Positions 19,962-20,020 of a DNA stretch of 20,020 nt are shown piece by piece (position 1 is the stretch's first letter; every line of letters starts with the position of its first letter). The translations under genes were made by a program, and so were the position numbers. A model generated the notes under the pieces. That model was given only the letters and a program-made list of their open reading frames with translations. It had not been told where the DNA came from and did no database searches. The stretch covers positions 1-20,020 of the IMG/VR virus record IMGVR_UViG_3300028388_001349; one strand, written 5' to 3'. The DNA is from a virus.

Positions 19962-20020
19962 CCCCACATCCCCCCTCTTCACTGGTCATCTGGCAGCCCC
20001 ACATCCCCCCTCTTCACTGG
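19962..20020. repeat. 24-bp perfect direct repeat at window edge
   Basis: The 24-base block (CCCCACAT, then CCCCCC, then TCTTCACTGG) is found at 19962-19985 and 19997-20020, separated by 11 bases (period 35). The second copy ends exactly at the window edge, so the array may continue beyond it. Candidates are iterons of an origin, a packaging or terminal repeat, or an end-of-contig artefact. Confidence 0.75.

Larger units (their letters stand above)
19508..20020. other. Non-coding region rich in inverted and direct repeats
   Basis: No open frame here has both a ribosome site and a convincing protein. Structures seen: a hairpin GGGCTAT/ATAACCC with one mismatch near 19527-19543; a 9-bp stem with one bulged base and CGAA loop at 19676-19698; a compact set of stems at 19845-19900; and a 24-base direct repeat at the window edge. 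It could hold a replication origin, a packaging site or the leader of the accessory operon. Confidence 0.55.

Noticed and set aside
19797-19982. Minus-strand open frame of 61 codons
   Set aside because: Its GTG start lies inside the direct repeat and its body runs through the multi-stem element, so non-coding structure explains it better.
19962-20020. CRISPR array
   Set aside because: Only two copies with an 11-base spacer are visible; CRISPR spacers are much longer, and no cas gene is present.

Overview
The window is a stretch of a tailed double-stranded DNA phage genome (Caudoviricetes). The evidence is a near-contiguous set of packaging and head genes: small and large terminase, portal, scaffold and major capsid protein. 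These are followed by a run of fibre-like structural genes. Every protein gene I accept is on the minus strand, so transcription runs from high to low coordinates. A lipobox protein and a spanin-like membrane protein point to a Gram-negative host. The gene content resembles phages of aquatic proteobacteria, but the sequence alone does not identify the host.

Layout in the direction of transcription. (1) 20020-19508: about 510 bases without a convincing gene, holding a 24-base direct repeat at the very edge and several strong inverted repeats. (2) 19507-17492: a tightly overlapping accessory operon of six genes: an unknown, a PD-(D/E)XK nuclease-like protein, a double CxxCxGxG zinc-finger protein, an unknown and two coiled-coil proteins. 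(3) 17491-17263: a control region with two divergent extended -10 promoters. The leftward one starts the late operon. The rightward one is followed about 60 bases later by an intrinsic terminator, which predicts a small RNA of about 79 nt. (4) 17262-15702: small genes, including a 31-aa microprotein, a very basic disordered protein and two small membrane proteins that may be lysis genes. (5) 15709-7689: TerS, TerL, portal, a 71-aa protein, a 723-aa protein with an embedded methyltransferase domain, a lipoprotein and the scaffold. (6) 7673-6257: a strong promoter placed almost directly on a CAT-anticodon tRNA, followed by the major capsid gene. (7) 6246-4: a tetraloop hairpin, two small head-proximal genes, a second very strong hairpin, then fibre/adhesin-like and unknown structural genes. 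No tail tube, tape measure or nozzle gene was recognised.

Most genes are coupled through ATGA or TGATG stop/start overlaps, so one long late message from the promoter at 17297-17325 is likely. The capsid gene has its own internal promoter in front of the tRNA, which would fit the need for many capsid copies. The four genes of 31, 37, 51 and 57 codons were found by reading the gaps between larger genes.

The items most worth a second look are the predicted small RNA with its divergent promoters, the tRNA/promoter/capsid arrangement with an unusual CAT tRNA, the virion-module protein containing a methyltransferase domain, and the lipoprotein gene inside the head cluster.
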